Of a DNA stretch of 64,000 nt, positions 1 through 8,780 are shown piece by piece. Numbering within the stretch: position 1 is the stretch's first letter; every line of letters starts with the position of its first letter. Made by a program: the position numbers and the translations under genes. The stretch covers positions 1 to 64,000 of the forward strand of contig WLPJ01000004.1 in the NCBI GenBank assembly GCA_009698815.1, given 5' to 3'. The stretch is from Actinomycetota bacterium. GTDB taxonomy: Bacteria; Actinomycetota; Actinomycetes; Nanopelagicales; Nanopelagicaceae. A model generated the notes under the pieces. It made no database searches. It had not been told where the DNA came from and saw only the letters and a program-made list of their open reading frames with translations.

Positions 1-31
1 GGTCACTGGTTCGATCCCAGTATCGTCCACG
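1..31 (+). tRNA. tRNA 3' end (partial, probably tRNA-Val)
   Basis: The window opens inside a tRNA. What is visible is the variable-loop end, a complete T arm with the invariant GTTCGATCC-type loop between complementary five-base arms, and the 3' acceptor strand ending in CCA-like bases near position 31. The anticodon lies outside the window. The T-arm and acceptor sequence resemble actinobacterial tRNA-Val as I remember it, so Val is a guess from similarity. The short variable region excludes Ser, Leu and Tyr types. Confidence 0.7.
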
Positions 32-65
32 TAACTCAGTGCAGTGGCGCAATAGAGGAGTCCAC

Positions 66-236
66 GTGGATAACAAAGAACCGCGTAAAGGATTCCTTGG
101 CGAATGGGATCGTTTATCTACCAATATGAAAATTGTCGCTGTCATTTTGATGATAGTTCCAATTTATTTTTATCCCGCATCGGTCATTCTCTTTCTGGGT
201 TACGCAGTGTTTTCTAATATGCGCGATAAACGATAG
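66..236 (+). CDS. small membrane protein of unknown function
   Basis: A 56-residue protein with a charged N-terminal third (about residues 1-20) and one or two hydrophobic stretches (about 21-50), ending in a short basic tail. I chose GTG at 66 because a clear Shine-Dalgarno GAGGAG lies at 55-60, five bases upstream; the longer reading frame from 39 has no such site and would start within bases just after the tRNA. It lies directly downstream of the tRNA and 14 bases before the next gene. I do not recognise a family; a small inner-membrane protein is all the sequence supports. Confidence 0.55.
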   Translation: MDNKEPRKGFLGEWDRLSTNMKIVAVILMIVPIYFYPASVILFLGYAVFSNMRDKR

Positions 237-250
237 AAGTTAGAAGACCT

Positions 251-799
251 ATGTCAGCTAAGGATTCCAGTCGCGAATCCCATTTCCCAGCCATTGAAAA
301 GAAGTACGGCGAGAAAATGAACTACTGGTTTGCAGTGATGGCCAAATTAGCGGGTAAGAAATACCCAGAGCAGATTGCTCACCTACGCGAAAATTACGGT
401 TTCTCTCAAGCGCACGCCAACGCCCTGGTCATGTATTCACGGGGCTCAAAATCAGCGCAAAGATTTGAGACTCCGACAGATTTCTTCAAGTCAATACCTT
501 CAGAACAAGCCAAGACTGTGAAAGCGATTATGAAGGCGATCCGAGCCAAGTATCCAAAACTGGAGTTGGTAATTGCTTGGAACCAACCGATGCTTCGCGA
601 TGGTACAAAATATGTTTTCGGAGTTTCGGCTAGTAAAAACTATTTGCTGATGGCGCCCTGGAGCACGGAAGTACTAGATGCTTTCCGCCCAAAGCTCACT
701 GACTACAAAGTCAATAAAAAGACCATTCAGGTTCCTAGTGATTGGCAAGTTGATTCGAAGCTGCTACAACAGATGGTTAAAGCTCGACTGGCTGAATAG
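251..799 (+). CDS. DUF4287 + DUF1801 domain protein
   Basis: A 182-residue soluble protein. The first about 65 residues match the DUF4287 pattern (conserved IEKKYG...W...LA and a HANALV-type ending). The rest, from about residue 72, looks like a DUF1801/YdhG-like domain with the typical aromatic-rich strands and a final K-x-LL-x-x-MVKARL helix. DUF1801 proteins have a fold related to frataxin-like or START-like small domains and no assigned reaction. It precedes the ACC deaminase gene by 18 bases on the same strand, so co-transcription is possible. Family assignment is from pattern memory; the function is unknown. Confidence 0.75.
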   Translation: MSAKDSSRESHFPAIEKKYGEKMNYWFAVMAKLAGKKYPEQIAHLRENYGFSQAHANALVMYSRGSKSAQRFETPTDFFKSIPSEQAKTVKAIMKAIRAKYPKLELVIAWNQPMLRDGTKYVFGVSASKNYLLMAPWSTEVLDAFRPKLTDYKVNKKTIQVPSDWQVDSKLLQQMVKARLAE

Positions 800-817
800 G
801 TATGAGAGGATCCACCA

Positions 818-1834
818 ATGACTAGGGCAAAACTTGAATCCTTCGCTAAAGAAAAATTAACTTTTGGGGCATCTCCCCTGCAGCGACTAGATCGCTTGAC
901 TGAGCATCTAGGTGGCAAAGTTGAGATTTGGGCAAAGCGTGAAGACGTTAATTCAGGACTTGCTTATGGCGGAAATAAAACACGCAAACTTGAATATCTA
1001 GCCGCGGAAGCTGTGGCGACAGGATGCGACACATTGGTTTCAATCGGTGGTGTGCAGTCCAATCACACGCGCCAGGTTGCAGCGGTGGCTGCGCATCTTG
1101 GATTGAAGTGTGTTTTAGTACAAGAACATTGGGTTGATTGGGAAGAAGCCAACTATGAAAAGACAGGCAACATCTTATTAAGTCGAATCATGGGAGCAGA
1201 AGTTCGCTTAGACCCAGCTGGTTTTGACATTGGTTTTAGAAAATCTTGGGAGCAGGCGATTGCAGATGTAATTGCACGTGGCGGCAAGCCTTATCCAATA
1301 CCTGCTGGAGCATCAGATCATCCACTTGGCGGTCATGGTTTTGCTGGCTGGGCCTTTGAAGTAGAAGATCAGGAGAAGGAGCTAGGAATTTACTTCGATA
1401 ATGTAATTGTTTGCTCTGTTACGGGATCAACACAGGCGGGAATGATCGCTGGTTTTGCACACTCTGATCGCGCTGAAAACGTAATCGGAATTGACGCTTC
1501 CGCAACTGTGGAAAAGACTTGGGATCAAATCAAGCGAATCGCATCTCGAACAGCTGCTGCAATTGATTTAGGTCGTGAATTGCGTGATTCAGAAATAGTT
1601 TTATTGGATCGCTGGCACGATGGCATTTATGGAGTCGCTGGCCCACGCACCATAGAGGCCATTCGCTTAGTTGGCAGCTTGGAAGGGATGATCACCGATC
1701 CAGTTTATGAAGGTAAATCTATGGCCGGAATGATTGATTTAATCCGCGAGGGATTTTTCAAAGAAGGCTCTCGCGTCTTGTATGCGCATCTGGGCGGTCA
1801 ACCTGCAATCAACGGTTACACAGGGGCATTTTAA
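818..1834 (+). CDS. acdS: 1-aminocyclopropane-1-carboxylate (ACC) deaminase
   Basis: PLP enzyme that opens the cyclopropane ring of ACC, the ethylene precursor of plants, to 2-oxobutyrate and ammonia. The protein has 338 residues, the same length as the Pseudomonas enzyme, and follows it almost without gaps at an offset of about +3. The PLP lysine is K54 in the GGNKTRK motif. The residues that separate true ACC deaminases from D-cysteine desulfhydrases are also there: Glu298 in VYEGKSM (Glu295 in Pseudomonas) and Leu325 in YAHLGG (Leu322). A purine-rich ribosome site (GAGAGGA) precedes the ATG. Its upstream neighbour is a DUF1801 protein; an amidase follows convergently. Function is well supported at residue level; the physiological substrate in a planktonic cell is open. 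Confidence 0.9.
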   Translation: MTRAKLESFAKEKLTFGASPLQRLDRLTEHLGGKVEIWAKREDVNSGLAYGGNKTRKLEYLAAEAVATGCDTLVSIGGVQSNHTRQVAAVAAHLGLKCVLVQEHWVDWEEANYEKTGNILLSRIMGAEVRLDPAGFDIGFRKSWEQAIADVIARGGKPYPIPAGASDHPLGGHGFAGWAFEVEDQEKELGIYFDNVIVCSVTGSTQAGMIAGFAHSDRAENVIGIDASATVEKTWDQIKRIASRTAAAIDLGRELRDSEIVLLDRWHDGIYGVAGPRTIEAIRLVGSLEGMITDPVYEGKSMAGMIDLIREGFFKEGSRVLYAHLGGQPAINGYTGAF

Positions 1835-1862
1835 GCAAGTAGAAGTAGAGTGCGAAGATATA

Positions 1863-3215
1863 TCAACTCTTGGTAAATGTTGGACGCAGGATTCCCAAGC
1901 CAAGAGTTTTTTCTATCTTGGCCATAACACTTATTAAAAGGTTTTCTTGATTTGCCCGCGACACCACACCGACGCCTACCGGAAGTCCATTTACTAGCCC
2001 CATAGGTAAACAACCAATTGGTGTTCCCGCAATCGCCGGCGCCATAGATATCCAGGAAGCTGAACTGTAATCATCGCCTCCCCCGAGATTGCTGACCCAT
2101 GATGGGCCATAAGTTGCGCCAATTAAAATATCGAACTTTTCAAAAGCAGGGTTGAGAACTTTATTCTTTGCCCAGTCCAAGTTGCTAGCCCGTAGCTTGT
2201 GATAAATAGAGTTTCTCCCACCCAGTTCCAACGCTAAATCAAAAAACTCCTGCCCAAAATGCTGCATTTCCGAGCCTTTATGGTTCAAATTGAAATCGAC
2301 TACATCCTGCAAATTGCGAACCCCATCGCCTGGTCGTTGCTGCAGATATCTCGCTAAATCCTCATTTAACTCATGCAATAAAACCTTAAATTCGTCCTGG
2401 CCATCTTGCTCACTTGGCTCCGGAAGTGAAATTTCCGCAATGTAAATATTGGCTTTGCTTAGCGCGCTTATTAAATCCGATAGAAGCTGGTTTGTGCCAT
2501 CATCTTTAGTTATCCAGCCAGTTACAAAACCGATTTTTATTGAATAATCCTCGTTAATCGATTTTGTGTATTCTTTTTTATCCGTCAAAACATCTAATAA
2601 AAGAGCGCTCTGTGCAACGGTCTGCGTCATCGGACCTGGCGTATCTTGGCTGCTACTAATTGGAATCATCGCATCGCGCGGGATTGATCCCACCGTTGGT
2701 TTAATTCCCACACAGCCATTTAAAGATGCCGGACAAACGATTGACCCATCTGTCTCACTGCCGACGGCCATCGCAACAATTCCAGCGGCCACGGCTGCAC
2801 CCGAACCAGAGGATGAACCGCCAGCGCTACGCTCGTGTTTCCAAGGATTGGCGGTGAGTCCGCCTACTGCAGACCATCCACTGGTTGATTTTCCAGAACG
2901 AATGTTTGCCCATTCCGATAAATTTGTAGATCCAATTATTGTGGCACCAGCAGCGCGCAATCGCTTTGCGATTGTGGAATCTCTAACTACTTCACGTCCT
3001 GAAAGCGCCAGTGATCCTGCTGTGGCCGGCAGTCCAATCGCTTCAATATTGTCTTTAATTAAGATAGGCACACCTGATAGAAGTCCAGGTATGCGACTAA
3101 TTTCTAAATTTTCCGTAAGTGCCAGAACCGAATTAAGATGGTAACCAGATTTATCTATCTCTGTGACCTTTTGTAGCGCTTCTTCAACACTGATTCCAAG
3201 ATTCTTATTGGCCAT
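1863..3215 (-). CDS. amidase (amidase-signature family)
   Basis: Hydrolyses a C-N amide bond; substrate unknown. The 450-residue protein carries the whole Ser-cisSer-Lys triad: K54 in PILIKDNI, the glycine-serine-rich loop GGSSSGSGA with cis-Ser about S134, and the nucleophile S158 in ETDGSIVCPAS. Spacing between the two serines (24) is that of the family. The N terminus is about 30-60 residues shorter than GatA and no gatB or gatC is nearby, so a role in tRNA amidation is unlikely. The upstream hydrolase gene ends nine bases away in the divergent sense of map order (3225), and both lie on the minus strand as a likely two-gene operon with the hydrolase first. Confidence 0.85.
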   Translation of the reverse strand: MANKNLGISVEEALQKVTEIDKSGYHLNSVLALTENLEISRIPGLLSGVPILIKDNIEAIGLPATAGSLALSGREVVRDSTIAKRLRAAGATIIGSTNLSEWANIRSGKSTSGWSAVGGLTANPWKHERSAGGSSSGSGAAVAAGIVAMAVGSETDGSIVCPASLNGCVGIKPTVGSIPRDAMIPISSSQDTPGPMTQTVAQSALLLDVLTDKKEYTKSINEDYSIKIGFVTGWITKDDGTNQLLSDLISALSKANIYIAEISLPEPSEQDGQDEFKVLLHELNEDLARYLQQRPGDGVRNLQDVVDFNLNHKGSEMQHFGQEFFDLALELGGRNSIYHKLRASNLDWAKNKVLNPAFEKFDILIGATYGPSWVSNLGGGDDYSSASWISMAPAIAGTPIGCLPMGLVNGLPVGVGVVSRANQENLLISVMAKIEKTLGLGILRPTFTKS

Positions 3216-3224
3216 ATCGTGAGA

Positions 3225-3992
3225 CTAACTAAACTTTCGAATAAAAGTTAGCGACTTAGCAAAAATTATCTCTTGATCGTGGTCTAAAGGCGCAACGTGA
3301 TAACTGTTGTGCAAAACCACCTGCTCTTTTACTGATGAGCCGATCTCGCGCAGAATGATCTCTGAATTGGAGGCGGGCAAGGTATGGTCGGACGCGCTGC
3401 GAAAAAGCAATAGCGGTAATTTGATTGCTGGTAACAGCGGACGAGTCTCCTCCAGCAATCTCAGCAGTTGATGCGCAGCACGCATTGGTGTCCGATCGTA
3501 TTTCCACTGAGTAACATCGCTTCGTTTGATATCAGAGCCCGCTGTGCCAAAACTCTTAACTAGTCGAGATGCGATTTTGACCGCGGTGGGCCAGGCGTTC
3601 TTACGGTGAATCATTGGGTTTACCAAAATCAGACCAGTTAGTTGAGATTGATAATGCGCTGCCACATGCAGGGATGCCGCTGCCCCCATAGAAAAACCAC
3701 AGAGAAATACTCTCTCGCAATCAATCAGTAAGTGATTTATCTGGATCTCAATTTCTGCGGGCCATTGCTGCCAACTGACGTTTTCCAATTCTGCAATTGA
3801 TGTTCCGTGCCCAGGTAGCAATGGGACGCGAACGGTAAAACCATGGCTATTTAGGAACTCGGCCCATTGCCGCATAACAGAGGGAGTACTGGTGAAACCG
3901 TGAACAAGAACAATTCCAACTTTCGAGTTCTCACCGCTTCCCAGCGCGGACCACGCAGTAATCGCTTCTTGCGGTGCGCCCTCTAAACCCAT
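3225..3992 (-). CDS. alpha/beta hydrolase, carboxylesterase/monoacylglycerol-lipase type
   Basis: A 255-residue serine hydrolase. Visible are the oxyanion HGF motif (31-33), the nucleophile elbow GFSMG with Ser101, the acid Asp202 (SASDHTLP) and the catalytic His232 (NSYHVAPLD). Length and the LPGHG loop near residue 60 fit the small carboxylesterase (Est30-like) and monoacylglycerol lipase group. No signal peptide, so cytoplasmic. It is first in a minus-strand pair with the amidase, nine bases apart. Substrate cannot be told from sequence. Confidence 0.85.
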   Translation of the reverse strand: MGLEGAPQEAITAWSALGSGENSKVGIVLVHGFTSTPSVMRQWAEFLNSHGFTVRVPLLPGHGTSIAELENVSWQQWPAEIEIQINHLLIDCERVFLCGFSMGAAASLHVAAHYQSQLTGLILVNPMIHRKNAWPTAVKIASRLVKSFGTAGSDIKRSDVTQWKYDRTPMRAAHQLLRLLEETRPLLPAIKLPLLLFRSASDHTLPASNSEIILREIGSSVKEQVVLHNSYHVAPLDHDQEIIFAKSLTFIRKFS

Positions 3993-4046
3993 TTCTCTAT
4001 ATTACTCGCGCCTTCATGTCACTGATCTGCAATACGCTAATGAATT

Positions 4047-4694
4047 ATGAGTGAAGAATCAGCAGCAGTTGCGAAGATTGCCGATCATCGCCCCCTGCAC
4101 GAAGTCGTCTTTGTCATCTTGGACTTGGAAACATCCGGGGCTGCTCCTTCAACTGGCGCTGCTATCACCGAAATTGGTGCGGTAAAAGTTCGCGGCGGGG
4201 AAATAATCGGAGAATTTCAGACCTTTGTAAATCCCCAACATGGCCTTTCTGATTTCATCACTTCATTAACTGGGATTACCGATGAGATGTTGGCTGATGC
4301 ACCTAAAATCAAATCCGTACTTCCAGATTTCTTCGAATTCGTTGGCTCGCATAAAGAAACGGTGTTAGTGGCTCACAATGCGCCATTTGATTTAGGTTTC
4401 CTTAAAGCTGCCGCCGCAAAAAACAAATATCCCTGGCCGCAATACCCTGTGATCGATACCGTCCGAATTGCCCGATCAGTTTTAGATAGAGATGAAGTCC
4501 CGAACTGCAAACTATCAACCCTTGCTACCTTCTTTGGAGCAACCACATCACCCACTCACCGCGCCCTAGATGATGCGCGAGCAACTGTGGATGTTCTGCA
4601 CGGGATATTTGAAAGGTTAGGAACTTTTGAAGTTACAACTTTGCATGAACTTTTAAACTTTAAACGCAAACGCGGTAAGCGTGCCCTGGATTAA
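4047..4694 (+). CDS. DEDDh 3'-5' exonuclease (DNA polymerase III epsilon-like)
   Basis: A 215-residue nuclease of the DnaQ superfamily. The acidic residues of the two-metal site are visible: DLET near residue 28, HNAPFD near 110, and HRALDDA near 172, giving the DEDDh signature. The protein has only the exonuclease domain; the actinobacterial relatives fused to a UvrC-like endonuclease domain are longer. It may proofread or act in repair or RNA turnover; the sequence does not decide. Its 3' end overlaps the convergent trpD by four bases. Confidence 0.85.
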   Translation: MSEESAAVAKIADHRPLHEVVFVILDLETSGAAPSTGAAITEIGAVKVRGGEIIGEFQTFVNPQHGLSDFITSLTGITDEMLADAPKIKSVLPDFFEFVGSHKETVLVAHNAPFDLGFLKAAAAKNKYPWPQYPVIDTVRIARSVLDRDEVPNCKLSTLATFFGATTSPTHRALDDARATVDVLHGIFERLGTFEVTTLHELLNFKRKRGKRALD

Positions 4695-5737
4695 TTGCTG
4701 ACTATCTCGTGTGTCAACAGCGCCCACTGTTCAAGTAAAGATTCGGCTGCACCTGAATCAACTGCACTTGCCGCTTTCTTTAGCGATTTATTAAGTCGCT
4801 CGTGAATTCCCAACTCATTCTCGCCATCAAAGGCAGCGATTGCTGCTGCAGCATTTAAAAGGACCGCATCACGAGGCGCACCCTTTTCACCGTTAAAAAT
4901 TGCTTTGGTAATTCGCGCATTTTCGGCAGCGTCTCCCCCAACCAGCGCTTCGATGGGGGCGTTAGTTAAACCAAAGTCTTTGGCATCTATGCGATCGCTG
5001 GTGATCTCACTTCTACCGATCGTTAGTACGGAGGTGGAAGTGGCTAAAGTAATTTCATCTAGACCATCATCGCCTCGAAAAACGAATCCTTCTACGCCGC
5101 GATCAGATAAAACTTGCGCCATAACTGGATGCATTCGCTCGTTTGCAACGCCAATAGCAGCGGCTTGTGGTCGCGCCGGATTAGCAAGTGGACCCAAGAT
5201 ATTAAAGACGGTTGCTGTGGCTAACTCTTTACGTGCAGGAGCTGCGAAACGCATCGCGGGGTGAAAAATGGGGGCAAAACAGAAACCAATTCCCAGTTCT
5301 GAAACGGTCTTGGCTACTTGCTCTCCATTTAGATTAATCGCAACACCAAGCGCTTCTAGCAAATCTGCAGCCCCTGATTTAGAAGATGCCGCGCGATTTC
5401 CGTGCTTAACCACTCGCGATCCGGCAGCGGCTGCAATGATGGCCGCAGTCGTTGAAATATTGATTGTGTGTGCGCCATCTCCACCAGTTCCAACGGTGTC
5501 GACAGCCCTTGCTGTAATCGGTATCGGTGCGCAGTGTTGGTACATCTGATTTACCAGGGCGCCAACTTCTTCTGGCGTCTCACCTTTATTTTTAAGGGCA
5601 AGTAAGAATTTCTTCAGAACCTCTTTTTCGGAACGATCCTCCAAGACTTCTTGCATAAAATATTGCGCCTCTTGTGGGGTTAGATCTAGCCCGCTTTCTA
5701 ATTTGGAGATTGCAGCATCCCAGTCAAGAGAGCTCAT
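4691..5737 (-). CDS. trpD: anthranilate phosphoribosyltransferase
   Basis: Transfers phosphoribose from PRPP to anthranilate, the second step of tryptophan synthesis. 348 residues from the ATG at 5737. The frame is open further upstream to 5875, but that part runs into the neighbouring receiver gene and looks unlike TrpD, whose homology starts at about residue 5. Motifs: the PRPP/phosphate loop GTGGDGAHTINIST, the KHGNRAASS loop, and the later DGLDE metal motif. The remaining trp genes are not adjacent; trpD alone beside the cytochrome oxidase genes is the usual actinobacterial arrangement. Confidence 0.93.
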   Translation of the reverse strand: MSSLDWDAAISKLESGLDLTPQEAQYFMQEVLEDRSEKEVLKKFLLALKNKGETPEEVGALVNQMYQHCAPIPITARAVDTVGTGGDGAHTINISTTAAIIAAAAGSRVVKHGNRAASSKSGAADLLEALGVAINLNGEQVAKTVSELGIGFCFAPIFHPAMRFAAPARKELATATVFNILGPLANPARPQAAAIGVANERMHPVMAQVLSDRGVEGFVFRGDDGLDEITLATSTSVLTIGRSEITSDRIDAKDFGLTNAPIEALVGGDAAENARITKAIFNGEKGAPRDAVLLNAAAAIAAFDGENELGIHERLNKSLKKAASAVDSGAAESLLEQWALLTHEIVSN

Positions 5738-5753
5738 CTTTAGCGATCTTTTC

Positions 5754-6182
5754 TTAGAGAATTGACGCGGCAGTTTGGGTGCGCAATAAATCTGCGACGG
5801 TATTTGCCAAGGTAAATGGATCGATCGGATGAATAACACTTGCTTCGGCGCGCGACCATGCGGCCAGCCATGCATCCTCGCGTCGGCCAGTGATTAGCAA
5901 AACTGGTGGGCAGTTAAATACTTCATCTTTGAGTTGGCGGGCAACTCCCATCCCACCTTCCGGAACGGCTTCGCCATCTAAAATAAATAGATTGGCCCGC
6001 AGCTCCCCAGAAACGCTCTTGCGATCCACGAATGCGCGAAGCGCCGGGGCCGTGGCAAATTCCTGGATCTGGTGCTCTGGCATATCAGCGGCGACCCTTT
6101 TGCCCAAGGCGGCGATGATTGCTGCGCGCACTGATGCATCATCTGAATAAACGATAATGATCGGCTTAGTGGCAATGCTCAT
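5754..6182 (-). CDS. stand-alone receiver-like domain protein, degenerate
   Basis: A 142-residue single-domain protein with the receiver pattern: acidic pair D14-D15 (YSDD), putative phospho-acceptor D69 (LFILDGE) and T98 (LLITGR). The invariant lysine after strand 5 is replaced: the expected KP reads H118-P119 (VIHPID). No output domain is attached. I take ATG 6182; the frame extends to TTG 6200 but neither has a clear ribosome site. The gene sits between trpD and ctaE as in other actinobacteria, 16 bases upstream of trpD on the same strand. Loss of the lysine suggests weak or no phosphorelay switching; a partner kinase is not adjacent. Confidence 0.7.
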   Translation of the reverse strand: MSIATKPIIIVYSDDASVRAAIIAALGKRVAADMPEHQIQEFATAPALRAFVDRKSVSGELRANLFILDGEAVPEGGMGVARQLKDEVFNCPPVLLITGRREDAWLAAWSRAEASVIHPIDPFTLANTVADLLRTQTAASIL

Positions 6183-6251
6183 GTCACGAAGTGTAATCAA
6201 TTGGTAAGAGATCTAGAGACGATTTTGGGTCCACATTTGGCGTGACCCGTT

Positions 6252-6266
6252 TCACCTAAAAGGTGA
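6252..6266. promoter_or_regulatory. short inverted repeat upstream of ctaE
   Basis: TCACCT-AAA-AGGTGA, a perfect 6-base inverted repeat with a three-base spacer, lies in the divergent region between the receiver gene and ctaE. It is followed by an A/T-rich tract. It could be an operator or a chance hairpin; there is no second copy next to it. Confidence 0.25.
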
Positions 6267-6333
6267 GAATTTAAGGGGTAGAACTCTGCTTTTAAATAGG
6301 TAGGTGAGCGTACTTTCAGGGATACTTGCCCCC

Positions 6334-6963
6334 ATGAGTAGTTCAACTATCGCAGCCCCACACAAGATCAACCGCCCCAACCTGGTGGCCGTTGGAACTA
6401 TCGTTTGGCTCTCAAGCGAGTTAATGTTTTTCGCAGCGCTTTTCGCAATGTACTTCACGACTCGCGCCGTGCAGGGACCTTCGATTTGGGTCGAATCAAC
6501 GGAAATGTTGAATATCCCCTTTGCTGCACTTAACACAACAGTTCTAGTCCTTTCATCTGTGACATGTCAGTTCGGTGTATTTGCCGCAGAAAGATTCCAG
6601 GCTAAGCGAACTGGATCGATTTTTAATTTCAAATCTTGGGGAATGCGTGAATGGTTTGCCCTTACATTTTTAATGGGTGCATTCTTTATCGCTGGTCAAA
6701 TTTATGAGTACGCAGCTTTGACTACTGAAGGACTAACTCTTGCATCAAATGCTTATGGGTCGGTCTTCTTTTTAGCAACTGGCTTCCATGGTTTACACGT
6801 AACCGGTGGCTTGATCGCATTCTTAATTGTTATGGTCCGTGTTGCCAAAGCGCGACGCTTTACCCACAACCAAGCAACAACTGCAATTGTTGTTTCGTAT
6901 TACTGGCACTTCGTAGACGTTGTTTGGATCGCGCTTTTCTCTGCTATCTATCTAATTAAATAA
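6334..6963 (+). CDS. ctaE: cytochrome c oxidase subunit III
   Basis: Subunit III of the aa3 terminal oxidase, an inner-membrane protein with five predicted hydrophobic segments. About 209 residues from the ATG at 6334; the GTG at 6304 in the same frame would add ten residues unlike relatives, which begin shortly before the [14 protein letters not shown] motif. That motif, the [10 protein letters not shown] segment and the C-terminal [12 protein letters not shown] helix are diagnostic. It is first of a +-strand operon with qcrC, qcrA and qcrB, the conserved actinobacterial order, which fits the fixed bcc-aa3 supercomplex. Confidence 0.93.
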   Translation: MSSSTIAAPHKINRPNLVAVGTIVWLSSELMFFAALFAMYFTTRAVQGPSIWVESTEMLNIPFAALNTTVLVLSSVTCQFGVFAAERFQAKRTGSIFNFKSWGMREWFALTFLMGAFFIAGQIYEYAALTTEGLTLASNAYGSVFFLATGFHGLHVTGGLIAFLIVMVRVAKARRFTHNQATTAIVVSYYWHFVDVVWIALFSAIYLIK

Positions 6964-6992
6964 GAACCTAACAAGAAGAAACGGAAACTATT

Positions 6993-7784
6993 TTGAAGCG
7001 TCTCTCTCAGTTTCGTAGACATCGCATAGTCGCACCCCTTCTCTTGGTGCTCGCGTTGTTATCAATCGGGACAACTTTCTCGATCGCTGGAGCGGCAACC
7101 GAAGCGCCAATTACTGCAGCGGAGCGATCAGCGCTTATTGATGAGGGGCAAAGAATTTTTCTCAAGGGATGCTCTTCTTGTCATGGCATCAATTTAGAAG
7201 GTAGTGCGATAGCCCCTGCTCTTCTTGGTGTGGGAGCGGCTTCTGTTGATTTTCAAGTAGCAACTGGTCGTATGCCAGTTGCTGATATGAGCGTACAAAT
7301 TGCTCGAAAACAACCTGTCTACGATGAAAAACAAGTTGAAGCGCTTGCCGCATATGTTTCCTCCCTTGCACCAGGGCCACAAGTACCCGGTGAGTCACAA
7401 CTTAATTATGAACGCGATGGATCTACTGCAGAGGGTGGAGAACTCTTTCGCACAAACTGCGCAATGTGTCACAACTTTGCAGCGCAAGGTGGCGCTTTAT
7501 CGCAAGGTAAGTACGCACCAACTCTTATGGGTGTAGAAGCGCGTCATATCTATGAAGCGATGATCACTGGTCCACAATCAATGCCGGTGTTTTCCGATAA
7601 AACAATCACGCCGAACGAGAAACTTTCCATGATTAAATGGATAAAAGCAGTTGAAGCTGAACCACAGCTTGGAGGCGCAGCACTTGGGCGCGTTGGCCCC
7701 GTGACAGAAGGTTTATTAGTTTGGACACTTGGACTTGGACTCCTTGTTGGTGTTGCTGTCTGGTTAGCGATGAAGGCGAGATAA
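6993..7784 (+). CDS. qcrC: cytochrome bc1 complex diheme cytochrome c subunit
   Basis: Diheme cytochrome c of the actinobacterial bcc complex; passes electrons from the Rieske centre to CtaC of the oxidase without a soluble cytochrome c. 263 residues: an N-terminal signal-anchor (about 13-33), first heme site C60-S-S-C63-H64, second C156-A-M-C159-H160, and a C-terminal membrane anchor (about 240-260). The start is TTG at 6993, 29 bases after ctaE. Two CxxCH motifs in one protein are the hallmark of QcrC as opposed to ordinary cytochrome c1. Confidence 0.95.
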   Translation: MKRLSQFRRHRIVAPLLLVLALLSIGTTFSIAGAATEAPITAAERSALIDEGQRIFLKGCSSCHGINLEGSAIAPALLGVGAASVDFQVATGRMPVADMSVQIARKQPVYDEKQVEALAAYVSSLAPGPQVPGESQLNYERDGSTAEGGELFRTNCAMCHNFAAQGGALSQGKYAPTLMGVEARHIYEAMITGPQSMPVFSDKTITPNEKLSMIKWIKAVEAEPQLGGAALGRVGPVTEGLLVWTLGLGLLVGVAVWLAMKAR

Positions 7785-7787
7785 ATA

Positions 7788-8780
7788 ATGTCTAATGAAA
7801 TCGAAGCTATAAAAGATCCTGGTTTACCTGCCCATGTTCATCGTCGCGCAGATACCGATCCCAAAGCCGCCGCTAAGGCAGAGCGTCAAGTAGCTATTCT
7901 TTTCCTGCTTTCAGCCCTTGGCACAATAACTTTAATCGCATCATATATTTTTATTCCGCAAGATGCCTTTATCTTCTTCCCAGTATTGGGAGATACAAAT
8001 GCTCACCAACTCTTCTTAGGTCTTGGAATGGCAGCATCGCTTTTCTTTATTGGAATGGGCGCAATTCACTGGGCCAAGACCTTAATGCCCGATGAAGAAG
8101 TCATCATTCAGCGTCACGAATTTCGTTCCGAAGATGAAGACCGTGCAGACTTAATTGCAACAGCCAAAGCTGGCGCTGCCGCGGCAGGACTTGGCCGTCG
8201 CTCACTAATTAAAAGATCACTTGGACTCTCACTTGGTTTGGTCGGTTTATCTCCACTTATTCTGCTGCGCGATTTAGGACCATTGCCAGGCGATGAACTT
8301 AAGAAGACCTCATGGAAAGCCGGCACTCGACTTGTGACAGATCCAGGTGATCGACCAATTCGCGCCGAGGATTTGGAAGTTGGCGCCGTAGCTCAAACAC
8401 TTCCAGAAGTTGGCGAAGGTGTGCACCGAAAGCTTTCCGATATTGGTAAAGATGCAGTGCTATTGATTCGCTTACGTCCAGAGGAATTTAATCTTGATGC
8501 CGAGAGACTTTCTTGGACTCATGAAGGAATCATCGCGTTTTCAAAGATTTGTTCACACATGGGTTGCGCAGTTGCACTTTATGAACAGCAAACAAAGCAC
8601 CTGCTCTGCCCATGTCATCAATCAACATTCGATGTAACTCGCGCGGCCAAGGTAATTTTTGGACCTTCTGCTCGACCTCTCCCCCAACTAGCAATTACGG
8701 TAGATTCTGAAGGGTACCTAATTGCTAAACAACCATTTACCGAACCCGTCGGACCTAGCTTCTGGGAGCGCTCATCATGA
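7788..8780 (+). CDS. qcrA: cytochrome bc1 complex Rieske iron-sulfur subunit
   Basis: Takes electrons from menaquinol in the bcc complex. 330 residues with the actinobacterial extended N terminus: three membrane segments (about 37-60, 72-92, 140-165), the last preceded by twin arginine (GLGRRSLIKRS), then the Rieske domain. The 2Fe-2S ligands are C255-S-H257 and C274-P-C276-H277. It starts three bases after qcrC and its end overlaps the qcrB start by four bases (ATGA). Confidence 0.95.
   Translation: MSNEIEAIKDPGLPAHVHRRADTDPKAAAKAERQVAILFLLSALGTITLIASYIFIPQDAFIFFPVLGDTNAHQLFLGLGMAASLFFIGMGAIHWAKTLMPDEEVIIQRHEFRSEDEDRADLIATAKAGAAAAGLGRRSLIKRSLGLSLGLVGLSPLILLRDLGPLPGDELKKTSWKAGTRLVTDPGDRPIRAEDLEVGAVAQTLPEVGEGVHRKLSDIGKDAVLLIRLRPEEFNLDAERLSWTHEGIIAFSKICSHMGCAVALYEQQTKHLLCPCHQSTFDVTRAAKVIFGPSARPLPQLAITVDSEGYLIAKQPFTEPVGPSFWERSS

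Noticed and set aside
4691-5875. Longer trpD frame with 46 extra N-terminal residues
   Set aside because: The extra part overlaps the receiver gene, resembles no TrpD N terminus and a good internal ATG exists at 5737.
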